Source: Microvirga terricola
Lineage (GTDB): Bacteria > Pseudomonadota > Alphaproteobacteria > Rhizobiales > Beijerinckiaceae
Direction: 5' to 3'
Length of the DNA stretch: 64,000 nt
Assembly: GCF_011777495.1 (NCBI RefSeq)
Contig: NZ_JAATJS010000008.1
Span: 61,003-125,002, forward strand
Shown here one piece after another: positions 32,773 through 41,036 of the stretch. A program made the position numbers and the translations under genes. Numbering within the stretch: the stretch's first letter is position 1; every line of letters begins with the position of its first letter. The notes beneath the pieces were generated by a model, which was given only the letters and a program-made list of their open reading frames with translations, ran no database searches and had not been told where the DNA came from.

Positions 32773-33948
32773 ATGTCGGACACCGCTTGGCGCCATCCAG
32801 TAGCGCCCATCTCTGCCGAGGAACGCCAAGGTCGCATCGGGCGCCTCAGGGGAAGCATGGAAGAGCATGGCGTCGGTGGCGTCCTTCTGGGGTCGACTGA
32901 GAGCTTGAGATATTTCACCGGCCTGGTGTGGCGGCCGAGCGAGCGTCTTCTCGGAGCCCTCATTACCCCCAAGTCCCTTACCTACATCGTCCCCGGGTTC
33001 GAGCGCACGAAAGTGGAATCCATGCCGATCATCCCTGGCGCGATTGCGACGTGGGAGGAGCATGAGAGTCCGTATCTGCTCGTCCGCGACCTTCTCAAGC
33101 CCAACCACCGCTTGGCGCTCGACGAGCAACTGCCCCTTTTCGCCTATCACGGCCTTGCCGCAGCGATCGGCTCAGACCGGCTCATCGACGCGGGCCCCTT
33201 GACCCGTCCTTTGAGGGCCCGCAAATCTCCAGCCGAGTTGGCGCTTATGGCCCAAGCCAAGACCATGACGATTGAGGTCCACCGGCGCGCTCATGCAGCA
33301 CTTCAGCCTGGCATGCGTGCTTCCGAGGTTGTCGCATTTGTCGACTCACAACATCGGGATCTCGGCGCTGCAGGGTCGAGTTTCTGCATCGTGTCCTTCG
33401 GTGTCGCCACCTCTTTGCCTCATGGGGCCGATGGAGACCCTGCCCTTCAACGCGGCGATCTTATTCTCGTTGACACCGGTTGCCGGCTGGATGGCTACCA
33501 TTCTGACATTACGCGAACCTACATGATCGATGAGCCGACCGCTGAGATCGAGCGCATCTGGAGAATACAGAAGGAAGCGCAGGCTGCTGCGTTCGCGGCT
33601 GCACAGGTGGGAGCGACCTGTGAGAGCGTCGACCGGGCCGCCCGCGCGGTCATCGAAGCGAACGGCCTCGGCCCAGATTATCGTCTTCCAGGACTGCCTC
33701 ATCGCACAGGGCATGGAATTGGGCTGGAGATCCATGAGGCGCCCAACCTCGTTCGCGGCGACGGTACTGCCCTCGCGCCGGGAATGTGTTTCTCAAACGA
33801 ACCGATGATCGTCGTACCCGATCAGTTCGGTGTTCGCCTTGAGGATCATTTTTACATGACTGAGGATGGAGCACGCTGGTTCACGGAACCTCAGGCGAGT
33901 CTGACAGAGCCTTTTGCCGGAGTCGCGCCCTTCCCCCCTCGCGCTTAG
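32773..33948 (+). CDS. M24-family Xaa-Pro dipeptidase/aminopeptidase
   Basis: 391 aa: creatinase N-terminal domain (about 20-145, with SLRYFTGLVWRPSERLLGAL) and M24 catalytic domain (about 155-380). All five metal ligands are visible: aspartates in LILVDTGCRLDGYHSDITRT, histidine in HRTGHGIGLEIH, glutamates in SNEPMIVVP and VRLEDHFYMTE. Closer to classical prolidase than the other M24 protein in this window. It lies convergent with the hydroxyproline dehydrogenase gene and could free proline or hydroxyproline from peptides (inference). Confidence 0.93.
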   Translation: MSDTAWRHPVAPISAEERQGRIGRLRGSMEEHGVGGVLLGSTESLRYFTGLVWRPSERLLGALITPKSLTYIVPGFERTKVESMPIIPGAIATWEEHESPYLLVRDLLKPNHRLALDEQLPLFAYHGLAAAIGSDRLIDAGPLTRPLRARKSPAELALMAQAKTMTIEVHRRAHAALQPGMRASEVVAFVDSQHRDLGAAGSSFCIVSFGVATSLPHGADGDPALQRGDLILVDTGCRLDGYHSDITRTYMIDEPTAEIERIWRIQKEAQAAAFAAAQVGATCESVDRAARAVIEANGLGPDYRLPGLPHRTGHGIGLEIHEAPNLVRGDGTALAPGMCFSNEPMIVVPDQFGVRLEDHFYMTEDGARWFTEPQASLTEPFAGVAPFPPRA

Positions 33949-34014
33949 TGCTGATGGATGGATCGACCGAGCGGTGGTCACCTTGACCTCCGCCTCTATG
34001 ACGACCGCGTCAAG

Positions 34015-35250
34015 TCAGAACCGGCGGGGTGAGAAAGGCGTAGCGTCCACCGGTCCTCGTCGGTTGGAGATCTTCGCCGCCACTATCTCGGCGGTCACCG
34101 CGGCTTGTGTGAGACCATAGTGACCATGGCCGAACGCATACACGACTCTCTCGTCCCCGCGCGCGCTCCCGATCACCGGGAGAGAATCCGGAATAGAGGG
34201 GCGGAACCCCATCCAACGACGAGCAGGAATCCGAGAATCGAGATGCGGTAAAAAGTGTTTCAGGCGCGCGATCATCGCATCGGCTCGACGATGGTTGGCG
34301 GGCGCATCAAGTCCTGCGAATTCGACCGCGCCGCCAATCCGATCGCCGATATCGAGGGGCGTCGTCACAAACCCCTCGCCTTCGAACATGACCGGCCGGC
34401 TCAAGCCGAAAGTACCTGTTGGGAACGTGGCGTTGTATCCCCTCTCGGTGTCGAGCGGGATAGCATCGCCAAGTGACTTTGCGATGAGCTTCGACCACGC
34501 TCCTGCTGCGAGCACCACCCGATCGGAGAGAATGCCAACATCACTGACGTCGGTTACGACATGAACCGCGTCGTTGGCCGGCCTGATCGCGCGAGCTTCG
34601 GCGCGCACATGTCGGGCTCCTCTCGCAAGCGCAGCTGCCATCAATTCAGTCGCCAGCGTCGCCGGGTCGGAGACATGACACATGCCGGGATAGATGACGC
34701 CAACTGGAGCATTGTAGAGGCTTGGTTCCAGCGTTTTAAGATCACCTGAACCGATCATCTCAAACGGAATGTCAAATTCGCGCTGGCGGCGAAGGACATT
34801 TTTCGCCTTCGCAAAGGCCTCCTGGCTCCGCCATACCGAGAGAGTGCCGCGTTCACGCAAGTGATGCCGCAGGCCGCAAATCTCAAGCCGCCGCAGCCAG
34901 GCCGGCAGAGCCTCAGCATTGATTGAACGGATGGCCTCGATGCTGGCCTCGATCCGCTGAGGTGATGAAGCCCGTAGGAAGCGGACCAGCCACGGGGCAA
35001 GCCGCGGTAAATAGCCGGGCCGGATCGCGAGCGGTCCAAGCGGATCGAGAAGCCAACGGGGTACGTGGCTCCAAATCTTCGGCGAAGCAAGCGGCATGAT
35101 ATCGCAGTGAGCGATCCATCCGGCATTCGCATCCGTGGCTCTTCCAGATTTGTCACCTGGATCAACGAGCGTGACCTCATGCCCCTCGTCGAGGAGCGCG
35201 TGAGCCGTCGTTATTCCAACGATACCGGCCCCGATAATGGTCACTCGCAT
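34015..35250 (-). CDS. FAD-dependent D-amino-acid dehydrogenase, probably D-hydroxyproline dehydrogenase
   Basis: 411-aa DadA-like flavoprotein. Rossmann motif GAGIVGITTAHALLDEGHEV at residues 7-26 with the acidic end of the second strand (TLVDPG); DANAGWIAHCDIMPLASP follows, as in DadA; C-terminal MGFRPSIPDSLPVIG and VVYAFGHGHYGLTQ bind FAD. In the hydroxyproline pathway it oxidises cis-4-hydroxy-D-proline to pyrroline-4-hydroxy-2-carboxylate. The assignment rests on the epimerase and deaminase genes next to it. An AGGA ribosome site is six bases before the ATG. Confidence 0.88.
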   Translation of the reverse strand: MRVTIIGAGIVGITTAHALLDEGHEVTLVDPGDKSGRATDANAGWIAHCDIMPLASPKIWSHVPRWLLDPLGPLAIRPGYLPRLAPWLVRFLRASSPQRIEASIEAIRSINAEALPAWLRRLEICGLRHHLRERGTLSVWRSQEAFAKAKNVLRRQREFDIPFEMIGSGDLKTLEPSLYNAPVGVIYPGMCHVSDPATLATELMAAALARGARHVRAEARAIRPANDAVHVVTDVSDVGILSDRVVLAAGAWSKLIAKSLGDAIPLDTERGYNATFPTGTFGLSRPVMFEGEGFVTTPLDIGDRIGGAVEFAGLDAPANHRRADAMIARLKHFLPHLDSRIPARRWMGFRPSIPDSLPVIGSARGDERVVYAFGHGHYGLTQAAVTAEIVAAKISNRRGPVDATPFSPRRF

Positions 35251-35287
35251 CGTGCATCCTATTCTTATCGTCGGAAGGCCACGTCAT

Positions 35288-36310
35288 TCAGCTGTTCTTG
35301 ATGTCGTCGACTACTTGAAATCCGAGAGCGAACGGATCGCGCTCATCGATGACAATGGTATTGAACCCTGTCACCCGCGCCCAACCCTCGATGGACGGAA
35401 TGATCGCATCGCGATCCCCGACCTTTGCCCGCCCTTCGATGCGGCCGGTGAAGGTCGATCCGATGATGCTCTCGTGCACGAATGCGTCGCCTTCCACGAG
35501 CGCGCCCTTGGCGGCAAGATGAGCCATCCGGGCGGAGGTTCCCGTGCCGCAGGGAGACCGATCAATGGCCTTGTCGCCATAGAAGACCGCGTTGCGCGCT
35601 GTGCCCTCAGGGGTTTGCGGACGTCCCGTCCAGAGGACATGGGTTAGCCGGTTAATCGCCGGATTCTCTGGGTGAGAGATCTTATGGCGTTTGTTGAAAT
35701 CTTCCCGCAGCTTCGGACTCCAACGCAGCACGTCGGAAGGATTGATCGCCGAAAGGTCCGAATAAAGCTCCTGCGGTTCTACGATAGCATAGAAATTGCC
35801 ACCGTAGGCCACGTCGACCTTCAACCAACCCAGCCCCTCGACTTCGACATCATAGCCCGTCCCATACAAGAACGACGGGATATTGGTGATGCGGACTCGT
35901 TCGACGAACGGGCCGTTCTGCTCGTAGCGGGCTTCGACAACGCCGGCAGGCGTATCAAGTCTCAGAATGCCGGGCGCCTTCGGGTGAATGAGACCATTCT
36001 CGAGCGCAATGGTTACCGTGCCAATCGTGCCATGACCACACATCGGCAGACATCCGGAGGTTTCGATAAACAGGATGCCAACGTCGCAATCTGCGCGCGT
36101 CGGTGGATAGAGGATCGAGCCGGACATCATGTCGTGCCCTCTGGGTTCGAACATCAAACCCGTTCGGATCCAATCATATTCGGCAAGGAAGTGCTGACGG
36201 CGGTCGAACATCGTCGCGCCGTTCAGCTGCGGGATACTGCCCCCGGCAACGACTCTAACCGGGTTCCCACAGGTGTGACCATCGATGCAGAAAAACGTAT
36301 GACGCGCCAT
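35288..36310 (-). CDS. 4-hydroxyproline 2-epimerase (proline racemase family)
   Basis: 340 aa. Both catalytic cysteines are present: C91 in LPMCGHGTIG and C254 in RSPCGTGTSARM, which marks true racemase/epimerases rather than the dehydratases with one replaced. It converts trans-4-hydroxy-L-proline to cis-4-hydroxy-D-proline, the first step of bacterial hydroxyproline breakdown. GMMSGSILYPP-type (HDMMSGSILYPP) and FIETSGCLPMC sequences are typical of the 4-hydroxyproline branch. 37 bases before the dehydrogenase gene, same strand. Confidence 0.92.
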   Translation of the reverse strand: MARHTFFCIDGHTCGNPVRVVAGGSIPQLNGATMFDRRQHFLAEYDWIRTGLMFEPRGHDMMSGSILYPPTRADCDVGILFIETSGCLPMCGHGTIGTVTIALENGLIHPKAPGILRLDTPAGVVEARYEQNGPFVERVRITNIPSFLYGTGYDVEVEGLGWLKVDVAYGGNFYAIVEPQELYSDLSAINPSDVLRWSPKLREDFNKRHKISHPENPAINRLTHVLWTGRPQTPEGTARNAVFYGDKAIDRSPCGTGTSARMAHLAAKGALVEGDAFVHESIIGSTFTGRIEGRAKVGDRDAIIPSIEGWARVTGFNTIVIDERDPFALGFQVVDDIKNS

Positions 36311-36386
36311 GACGTAAGCTCGTACCCAATCGGCATATTGAGGATAAGAAGAGCGGCGAGCCAGGGGGCTCGCCGCCGGGATCGTT

Positions 36387-37316
36387 CTAAGCTGCCGACT
36401 TCAATCCGACGTCGGGAAGTTTCGGCCGGTTTTTGAGGGCCGCCGCCATCATTCGCTCAACCTCTTCACGCTCGTTCGCGCTGAGGGGAAGGCGCGGCGG
36501 ACGCGTCAGATAAGACCCTCGACCCACGATGTGCTCACACAGTTTGATGCATTGCACGAGATCGGGGCGCGCGTCCAAGTGCAGCAAGGGCATGAACCAG
36601 TCGTAGAGCGCCCTCGCCTCCTCATACCGCCCCGCCTTTGCGAGGCGGAACAGAGTCTCGCCCTCTCGCGGGAAAGCATTCGACATGCCGGAGATCCAGC
36701 CGGCGGCGCCCAGCATCACACTTTCCACGACAACATCGTCAAGGCCGGCGAACAACACGAACCGGTCGCCGACCATATTTCTCGTGTCGGTGAAGCGACG
36801 GGTGTCCCCGGACGAATCCTTGAAGCAGACAATGTTCTCGCAATCTGCGAGGGAAACTAGGATATCCGGCGTCACATCGTTCTTATAGATGGGCGGATTG
36901 TTGTAAACCATGATCGGCAGATCGGTCGCCTTCGCGACCCCGCGAAAGTGCGCCGCCGTCTCATGGGGCTTGGACGAGTAAACCAAGGCGGGCATCACCA
37001 TGACGCCGTCGAGACCGATGCGCTCCGCTTCCTGGGCCACCTCAGAAGCGAATGCAGTCGTAAACTCTGCGACACCTGCGATCACGGGGACCCTGCCCCC
37101 CGAAGCATCCTTGGCGGCCTCCATCACCGCGATCTTCTCGGAACGCGAGAGGGAGCAATTCTCTCCGACCGTACCGCAAACGATGAGGCCGGACACGCCG
37201 TCGTCGATCAGGCCCCCCATTACCCTGCGCGTCGCCTCGATATCGAGGTCGAAATTCGGCTTAAATTGCGTGGTGACTGCTGGGAAGACGCCTTCCCATC
37301 CAATTTTCCTGGCCAC
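36387..37316 (-). CDS. Dihydrodipicolinate-synthase-family protein, probably pyrroline-4-hydroxy-2-carboxylate deaminase
   Basis: 309-aa TIM-barrel lyase. The Schiff-base lysine is K166 (IVCFKDSSGD) and the catalytic tyrosine Y138 (IMVYNNPP); GTVGENCSLSRSEK is the substrate-binding loop. In the hydroxyproline pathway it deaminates the dehydrogenase product to 2-oxoglutarate semialdehyde. The GTG start (ARKIGWEGV) has a GGAGAGAGG ribosome site; an ATG ten codons earlier lacks one. First gene of the hydroxyproline operon. The semialdehyde dehydrogenase is not in this window. Confidence 0.87.
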   Translation of the reverse strand: MARKIGWEGVFPAVTTQFKPNFDLDIEATRRVMGGLIDDGVSGLIVCGTVGENCSLSRSEKIAVMEAAKDASGGRVPVIAGVAEFTTAFASEVAQEAERIGLDGVMVMPALVYSSKPHETAAHFRGVAKATDLPIMVYNNPPIYKNDVTPDILVSLADCENIVCFKDSSGDTRRFTDTRNMVGDRFVLFAGLDDVVVESVMLGAAGWISGMSNAFPREGETLFRLAKAGRYEEARALYDWFMPLLHLDARPDLVQCIKLCEHIVGRGSYLTRPPRLPLSANEREEVERMMAAALKNRPKLPDVGLKSAA

Positions 37317-37356
37317 TCTACCTCTCTCCTCTAAACGATCTTGCATCCCAGCAATG

Positions 37357-37374
37357 TAGATTGTATAAAATCTA
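37357..37374. promoter_or_regulatory. Inverted repeat in the hydroxyproline operon/GntR promoter region
   Basis: TAGATT and AATCTA, perfect six-base arms around GTATAA. AT-rich and within the 130-bp divergent region, 41 bases from the deaminase start and 73 from the regulator start. Size and the central GTATA are reasonable for a FadR-type GntR operator. Proposed target of the adjacent GntR protein. Confidence 0.55.
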
Positions 37375-37446
37375 TGATGTCAAGACACCTCGTTGACCAT
37401 GGTGCTAAGGGGAAGGGCTCTCCCACGTCCCTGATTTGTGAATCGA

Positions 37447-38145
37447 ATGGAACCCAAGGCCGTAACCCCACCCAGTCCAGCCAAGAAAACTCTCCGGCAC
37501 CGGACGATCTCCGGTGCCGTGGCTGAGGCTTTGCGGCAGCGGATCCTCAACGGTGAGTTTGCGGCTGGGTTTCAGCTTCGTCAGGATGCCCTTGCCGATG
37601 AGTTCGGCGTCAGCCGAATTCCGGTACGAGAGGCCCTGATGCAGCTCGAGGCCGAGGGGCTGGTGAAGATTCATCCCCATCGGGGCGCGATAGTCTCCGA
37701 ACTCTCGTTAGGCGAGATCGACGAGCTGTTCGAACTGCGCACGCTGCTCGAACCGCGCCTCCTCAAGGCCTCCGCACCTCGCCTCACGGAAAGCGACTAT
37801 GTCAGGCTGAACGGCATTTTAGAAGAGTACGGCTCAGAACTACGGGCAAAGCATGTCGGTCGCTGGGGAGAGCTGAACACGGAGCTGCACATGCTGCTCT
37901 ACCGCCACGCCGAGCGGCCTAAATCTATCGCCATAGTCGCCAACCTCCTCCAGGAGTGCGACAGGCATACTCGCCTTCAGTTATCCCTGACCGGAGGCAT
38001 GGAGCGGGCCGAGGAAGAACACGCTGAAATCGTCAAGCTGTGCGCGGAGGGGCAAGTCGATGCGGCATGCTCTCTCTTGAAACATCACATCGAGCATGTC
38101 GGCAAGTCCTTGCGAGAGTTTCTGCGAACTCGGCAGAAGGCGTAA
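37447..38145 (+). CDS. GntR-family regulator (FCD domain)
   Basis: 232 aa. Winged helix-turn-helix at about 20-85 (LRQRILNGEFAAGFQLRQDA, DEFGVSRIPVREALMQLEAE, GLVKIHPHRGAIVS) and a FCD all-helical ligand domain (about 95-220: ELFELRTLLEPRLLKASAP, with ELNTELHMLLYRHAE and DRHTRLQ metal/ligand histidines). Divergent from the hydroxyproline operon, so probably its regulator with an imino acid or metal-bound ligand. The ATG was taken; a GTG three codons earlier is also open and neither has a strong ribosome site. Confidence 0.9.
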   Translation: MEPKAVTPPSPAKKTLRHRTISGAVAEALRQRILNGEFAAGFQLRQDALADEFGVSRIPVREALMQLEAEGLVKIHPHRGAIVSELSLGEIDELFELRTLLEPRLLKASAPRLTESDYVRLNGILEEYGSELRAKHVGRWGELNTELHMLLYRHAERPKSIAIVANLLQECDRHTRLQLSLTGGMERAEEEHAEIVKLCAEGQVDAACSLLKHHIEHVGKSLREFLRTRQKA

Positions 38146-38182
38146 AGCCTATCCTGCATCCTGCCTCGTCCCAGTCGTGCGC

Positions 38183-39037
38183 TTAGCTCGAAGCGACGAG
38201 CCCCATCGGAGGCGTAGCCGAAGAATGGCTCGCCTTGCCGTAAAGCCCGCGATTGACGGGATCTGGCGACAGGGCATCCGTGAGACCGATGACGGTTTCC
38301 GCTGCCCCCAGGAGCAACGCGCCGTCGGGCATCATGATATTGGTCAACCGTTCTAGGACGTCGGTCTTGGTCGTCTTATCGAAATAAATGAGAACGTTTC
38401 GACAATAGATGATGTCGAACGGACCGAGATGATTGAAACCCTTGATGAGATTGAGAGGCCAGTAGTCAACCTTGGCGCGGATATGCGGCGCAATCTGCCA
38501 TTGATCCCCAACCTGAGTGAAGTATTTCAGCAGCATCTGGATCGGGAGCCCGCGCTGCACCTCGAACTGGTTATAAAGACCGGCCTTTGCCTTCTCGAGA
38601 ACCTCGGTCGAGATATCGGTCGCCAGGATTTCGAATTGCCATCCGGCGGTCCGTGCAGAGGCTTGGTCAAGCAACATCGCAAGCGAATAGGGTTCCTGGC
38701 CAGTCGAGGCCGCTGCACACCAGATCCGCAGCTTACGCGTCGAGGCTCTCGCAGCAAGAAAGCGCGGGAGCAAGACATCTCGGAAGAGGTCGAAAGGCCC
38801 CTTGTCCCGAAAAAAGAATGTTTCGTTTGTCGTCATCGCCTCGACGACCGCTGTTTCAAGGTCGCTCCGGCGCCCTGACCTCAGCTGTGCAACGAGAAGC
38901 GAGAGATTGTCGATTCCCGACTGCCGGCAAACAGTTCCGAGCCGGCTCTCGACGAGATAACGCTTGTCGACCGTCAAGGAGAGCCCTGAGCGGGTCTTCA
39001 GAAAGGCGCAGAGAAATTCAAAATCGAGTTCCGTCAT
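38183..39037 (-). CDS. cheR: Chemotaxis methyltransferase CheR
   Basis: 284 aa. It methylates glutamates of chemoreceptors with S-adenosylmethionine. N-terminal CheR helices (about 1-75: FEFLCAFLKTRSGLSLTVDK, AMTTNETFFFRD) and the methyltransferase domain (LRIWCAAASTGQEPYSLAML; FDIIYCRNVLIYFDKTT). Its ATG overlaps the cheB stop by four bases, so the two enzymes are translated together. Last gene of a cheY-cheB-cheR group; no cheA or cheW is adjacent. Confidence 0.96.
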   Translation of the reverse strand: MTELDFEFLCAFLKTRSGLSLTVDKRYLVESRLGTVCRQSGIDNLSLLVAQLRSGRRSDLETAVVEAMTTNETFFFRDKGPFDLFRDVLLPRFLAARASTRKLRIWCAAASTGQEPYSLAMLLDQASARTAGWQFEILATDISTEVLEKAKAGLYNQFEVQRGLPIQMLLKYFTQVGDQWQIAPHIRAKVDYWPLNLIKGFNHLGPFDIIYCRNVLIYFDKTTKTDVLERLTNIMMPDGALLLGAAETVIGLTDALSPDPVNRGLYGKASHSSATPPMGLVASS

Positions 39038-40137
39038 AGGGTCGATCCGGTGATGTAGCCCTTGACCGCGGGCCCGATGGCTTCGAGGGGAAGGATGTCA
39101 TGCGCGAGGCCAGCCTTTGCGACCCCTCCGGGCATGCCCCACACGGTGCTTGTGGCTTCGTCTTGAGCGAGAACCATCGCGCCGGTAGCGACAAGAGCTC
39201 GTGCACCTTGCGTCCCGTCCGATCCCATGCCTGTCAGAACCACCGCAAGGGCCGCAGGGCCAAGTACAGTGGCAGCATCGCGAAAAAGCACATCCACGGC
39301 AGGGCGGCAGAAATTGACAGGAGGGCGGTCGTCAAGGCGGATGACGGGATGCGCCGGACCAGATGAGATCCCCATGTGACGCCCACCGGGCGCCACAAAG
39401 ATATTTCCGGGTAGAACTCCTTCGCCATCACGCGGCTCACAGACCCGCATCCCGAGAAGAGCACGGAGGTGATCGGCAAACACCGCCGTAAACATTGCCG
39501 GCATGTGCTGGACAATGAGGATCGGAACACGTTGCGCCACCGGACCAAGGCTCGTCAAAACCTCTTCAATGGCCCTTGGCCCCCCTGTCGAGGCGCCAAT
39601 CAAGAGATATTGTGGGCGCGAATGGGCGGGCTTAGCCGCCGGGCGCAGGTACGTTGCAGCGGGAGCGGAAACCGCGTCAGCGCTTCTCGCTCGCGATCCC
39701 GCATGCGCCTTGAGTTTCTCGACAAGGTCGCAGCGAAAATCTTCCGATGTGCTAGCCTGCCGATTGCTCTCGGGCTTTGCAAGATAGTCGACCGCACCGA
39801 GAGAGAGACACTTGAGCGAAATCTCGGCATTGCGCTGTGTGAGCGTCGAGATCACGATCACCTTGATGCCGGGCTGCCTCTTGAGAAGCAATGGAAGTGC
39901 GGCAACGCCATCCATTTCCGGCATCTCAAGGTCGAGAAGCACGATGTCGGGCTTGAACCGGTCCAACGCATCCACTGCGATCCGGCCATTCGCAGCGGTC
40001 GTGACAACATCGAATTGCCCGGCCTCCGTCAGCCAGCGGGCGATGAGACCACGAATGACGACGCTGTCGTCGACCACCATCACGCGCGTGCGGCTCCTTC
40101 CAGGGGGAGCGGTTGAGGCCACGGGGTCGATGCTCAT
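39034..40137 (-). CDS. cheB: Chemotaxis glutamate methylesterase CheB
   Basis: 367 aa: receiver domain (about 15-140) with phosphoacceptor D69 (IVLLDLEMPEMDG), a linker rich in alanine and proline, and the esterase domain (about 175-365). The catalytic triad is S183 (IGASTGGP), H211 (VQHMPAMF) and D307 (TGMGSDGT). It demethylates and deamidates receptors, opposing CheR. Both domains look intact. 54 bases after cheY. Confidence 0.97.
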   Translation of the reverse strand: MSIDPVASTAPPGRSRTRVMVVDDSVVIRGLIARWLTEAGQFDVVTTAANGRIAVDALDRFKPDIVLLDLEMPEMDGVAALPLLLKRQPGIKVIVISTLTQRNAEISLKCLSLGAVDYLAKPESNRQASTSEDFRCDLVEKLKAHAGSRARSADAVSAPAATYLRPAAKPAHSRPQYLLIGASTGGPRAIEEVLTSLGPVAQRVPILIVQHMPAMFTAVFADHLRALLGMRVCEPRDGEGVLPGNIFVAPGGRHMGISSGPAHPVIRLDDRPPVNFCRPAVDVLFRDAATVLGPAALAVVLTGMGSDGTQGARALVATGAMVLAQDEATSTVWGMPGGVAKAGLAHDILPLEAIGPAVKGYITGSTL

Positions 40138-40191
40138 GAAAGAAACTCAAAAATCGTGTGATCGTGACGGACGGCCAAAATAGGCAAAGCG

Positions 40192-40557
40192 CTATAGGGC
40201 CCCGACCTCCTGAAATTTGGCCGTCAAAATGTCCTTGTCGAAGGGCTTCATGATGTACTCGTCTGCCCCCGCCTCGAGCGCCCGCGAGATATGGGCGATG
40301 TCATTCTCGGTCGTGCAGAAGACGATTTTGGGCCGCTCTCCGCCCGGCAGGCGGCGGAAGCGGGTCAGGAACTCATATCCATCCATCACGGGCATGTTCC
40401 AGTCGAGCAGAACGACATCGGGCATGTCCGCTAGGCAGATGGAAAGCGCCTTCTCGCCATCCTCCGCCTCAGAAACGCGAAAATTCATTTCCTCCAAAAT
40501 CCGGCGGGATACTTTGCGGATCACGGATGAATCGTCGACCACGAGACAATGCTGCAT
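40192..40557 (-). CDS. CheY-type single-domain response regulator
   Basis: 121 aa. Acid pocket in LVVDDSSVIRKVSRRILEEM, phosphoacceptor D52 (VVLLDWNMPVMDGYEFL) and conserved lysine K103 (YIMKPFDKD). The DWNMPVMDG form is common in Rhizobiales chemotaxis CheY. Head of cheY-cheB-cheR. A second such protein is encoded at the window's right edge next to cheZ, so the two may split motor-switch and phosphate-sink roles (inference). Confidence 0.94.
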   Translation of the reverse strand: MQHCLVVDDSSVIRKVSRRILEEMNFRVSEAEDGEKALSICLADMPDVVLLDWNMPVMDGYEFLTRFRRLPGGERPKIVFCTTENDIAHISRALEAGADEYIMKPFDKDILTAKFQEVGAL

Positions 40558-41036
40558 AAATTCAAAACTCCTGAATCCGGCATCGACGGCCCATCGCCTC
40601 GTTCCGGTAGGATCATGTCGAACCTAGCATAGTCGGTAATCTGTCGTGGGGCTGGCGCGCTCTAGCTTATTTCATCGCGCTGCGTCGGAACGCGCGGAAG
40701 TACTCAACAGCCGCTTACTTGACCGCATGCCGTGCGGCCCGCTCTCTCCGTTGGATAAATACCCTTCATCAAGGAACTAATTCCCCGCATATGGGTCACA
40801 CAGTTAGGGAATGTGTGAGCTTTGTTGCGGTGAGATCTATTTGCCGTTGACGGCGAATCGCCCGAACGGCATTTTCGAACTGCCTACTGATTCGGGGAGG
40901 GCGACCGAAGATCCAAGCACACGCGATCTTAAAGCAAAGTAAAAAACAAGTCGGCCGCGCGCCATGACGGCGACACGGCGGCATTCTCTCAGTGCTTGCG
41001 TTCATACAACCGTTTTTGGGCCGGGGGGCTTGATAC
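40558..41036. other. Regulatory region upstream of ftcR
   Basis: 479 bases without a convincing gene between the divergent cheY and ftcR. A large open frame on the minus strand is the antisense of ftcR and its leader. It carries the inverted repeat listed next and a short AT-rich run near 40930-40950. No sigma-28 or EcfG promoter was recognised. Confidence 0.6.
40796..40818. repeat. Inverted repeat TCACACA-N9-TGTGTGA
   Basis: Perfect seven-base arms separated by nine bases, 218 bases before the ftcR start. The spacing places the arms about 1.5 helical turns apart. It resembles a dimeric regulator operator and could be the input site of the ftcR or cheY promoter. Confidence 0.5.

Noticed and set aside
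33949..34014. Possible terminator between convergent peptidase and dehydrogenase genes
   Set aside because: No stem of useful length and no U run.
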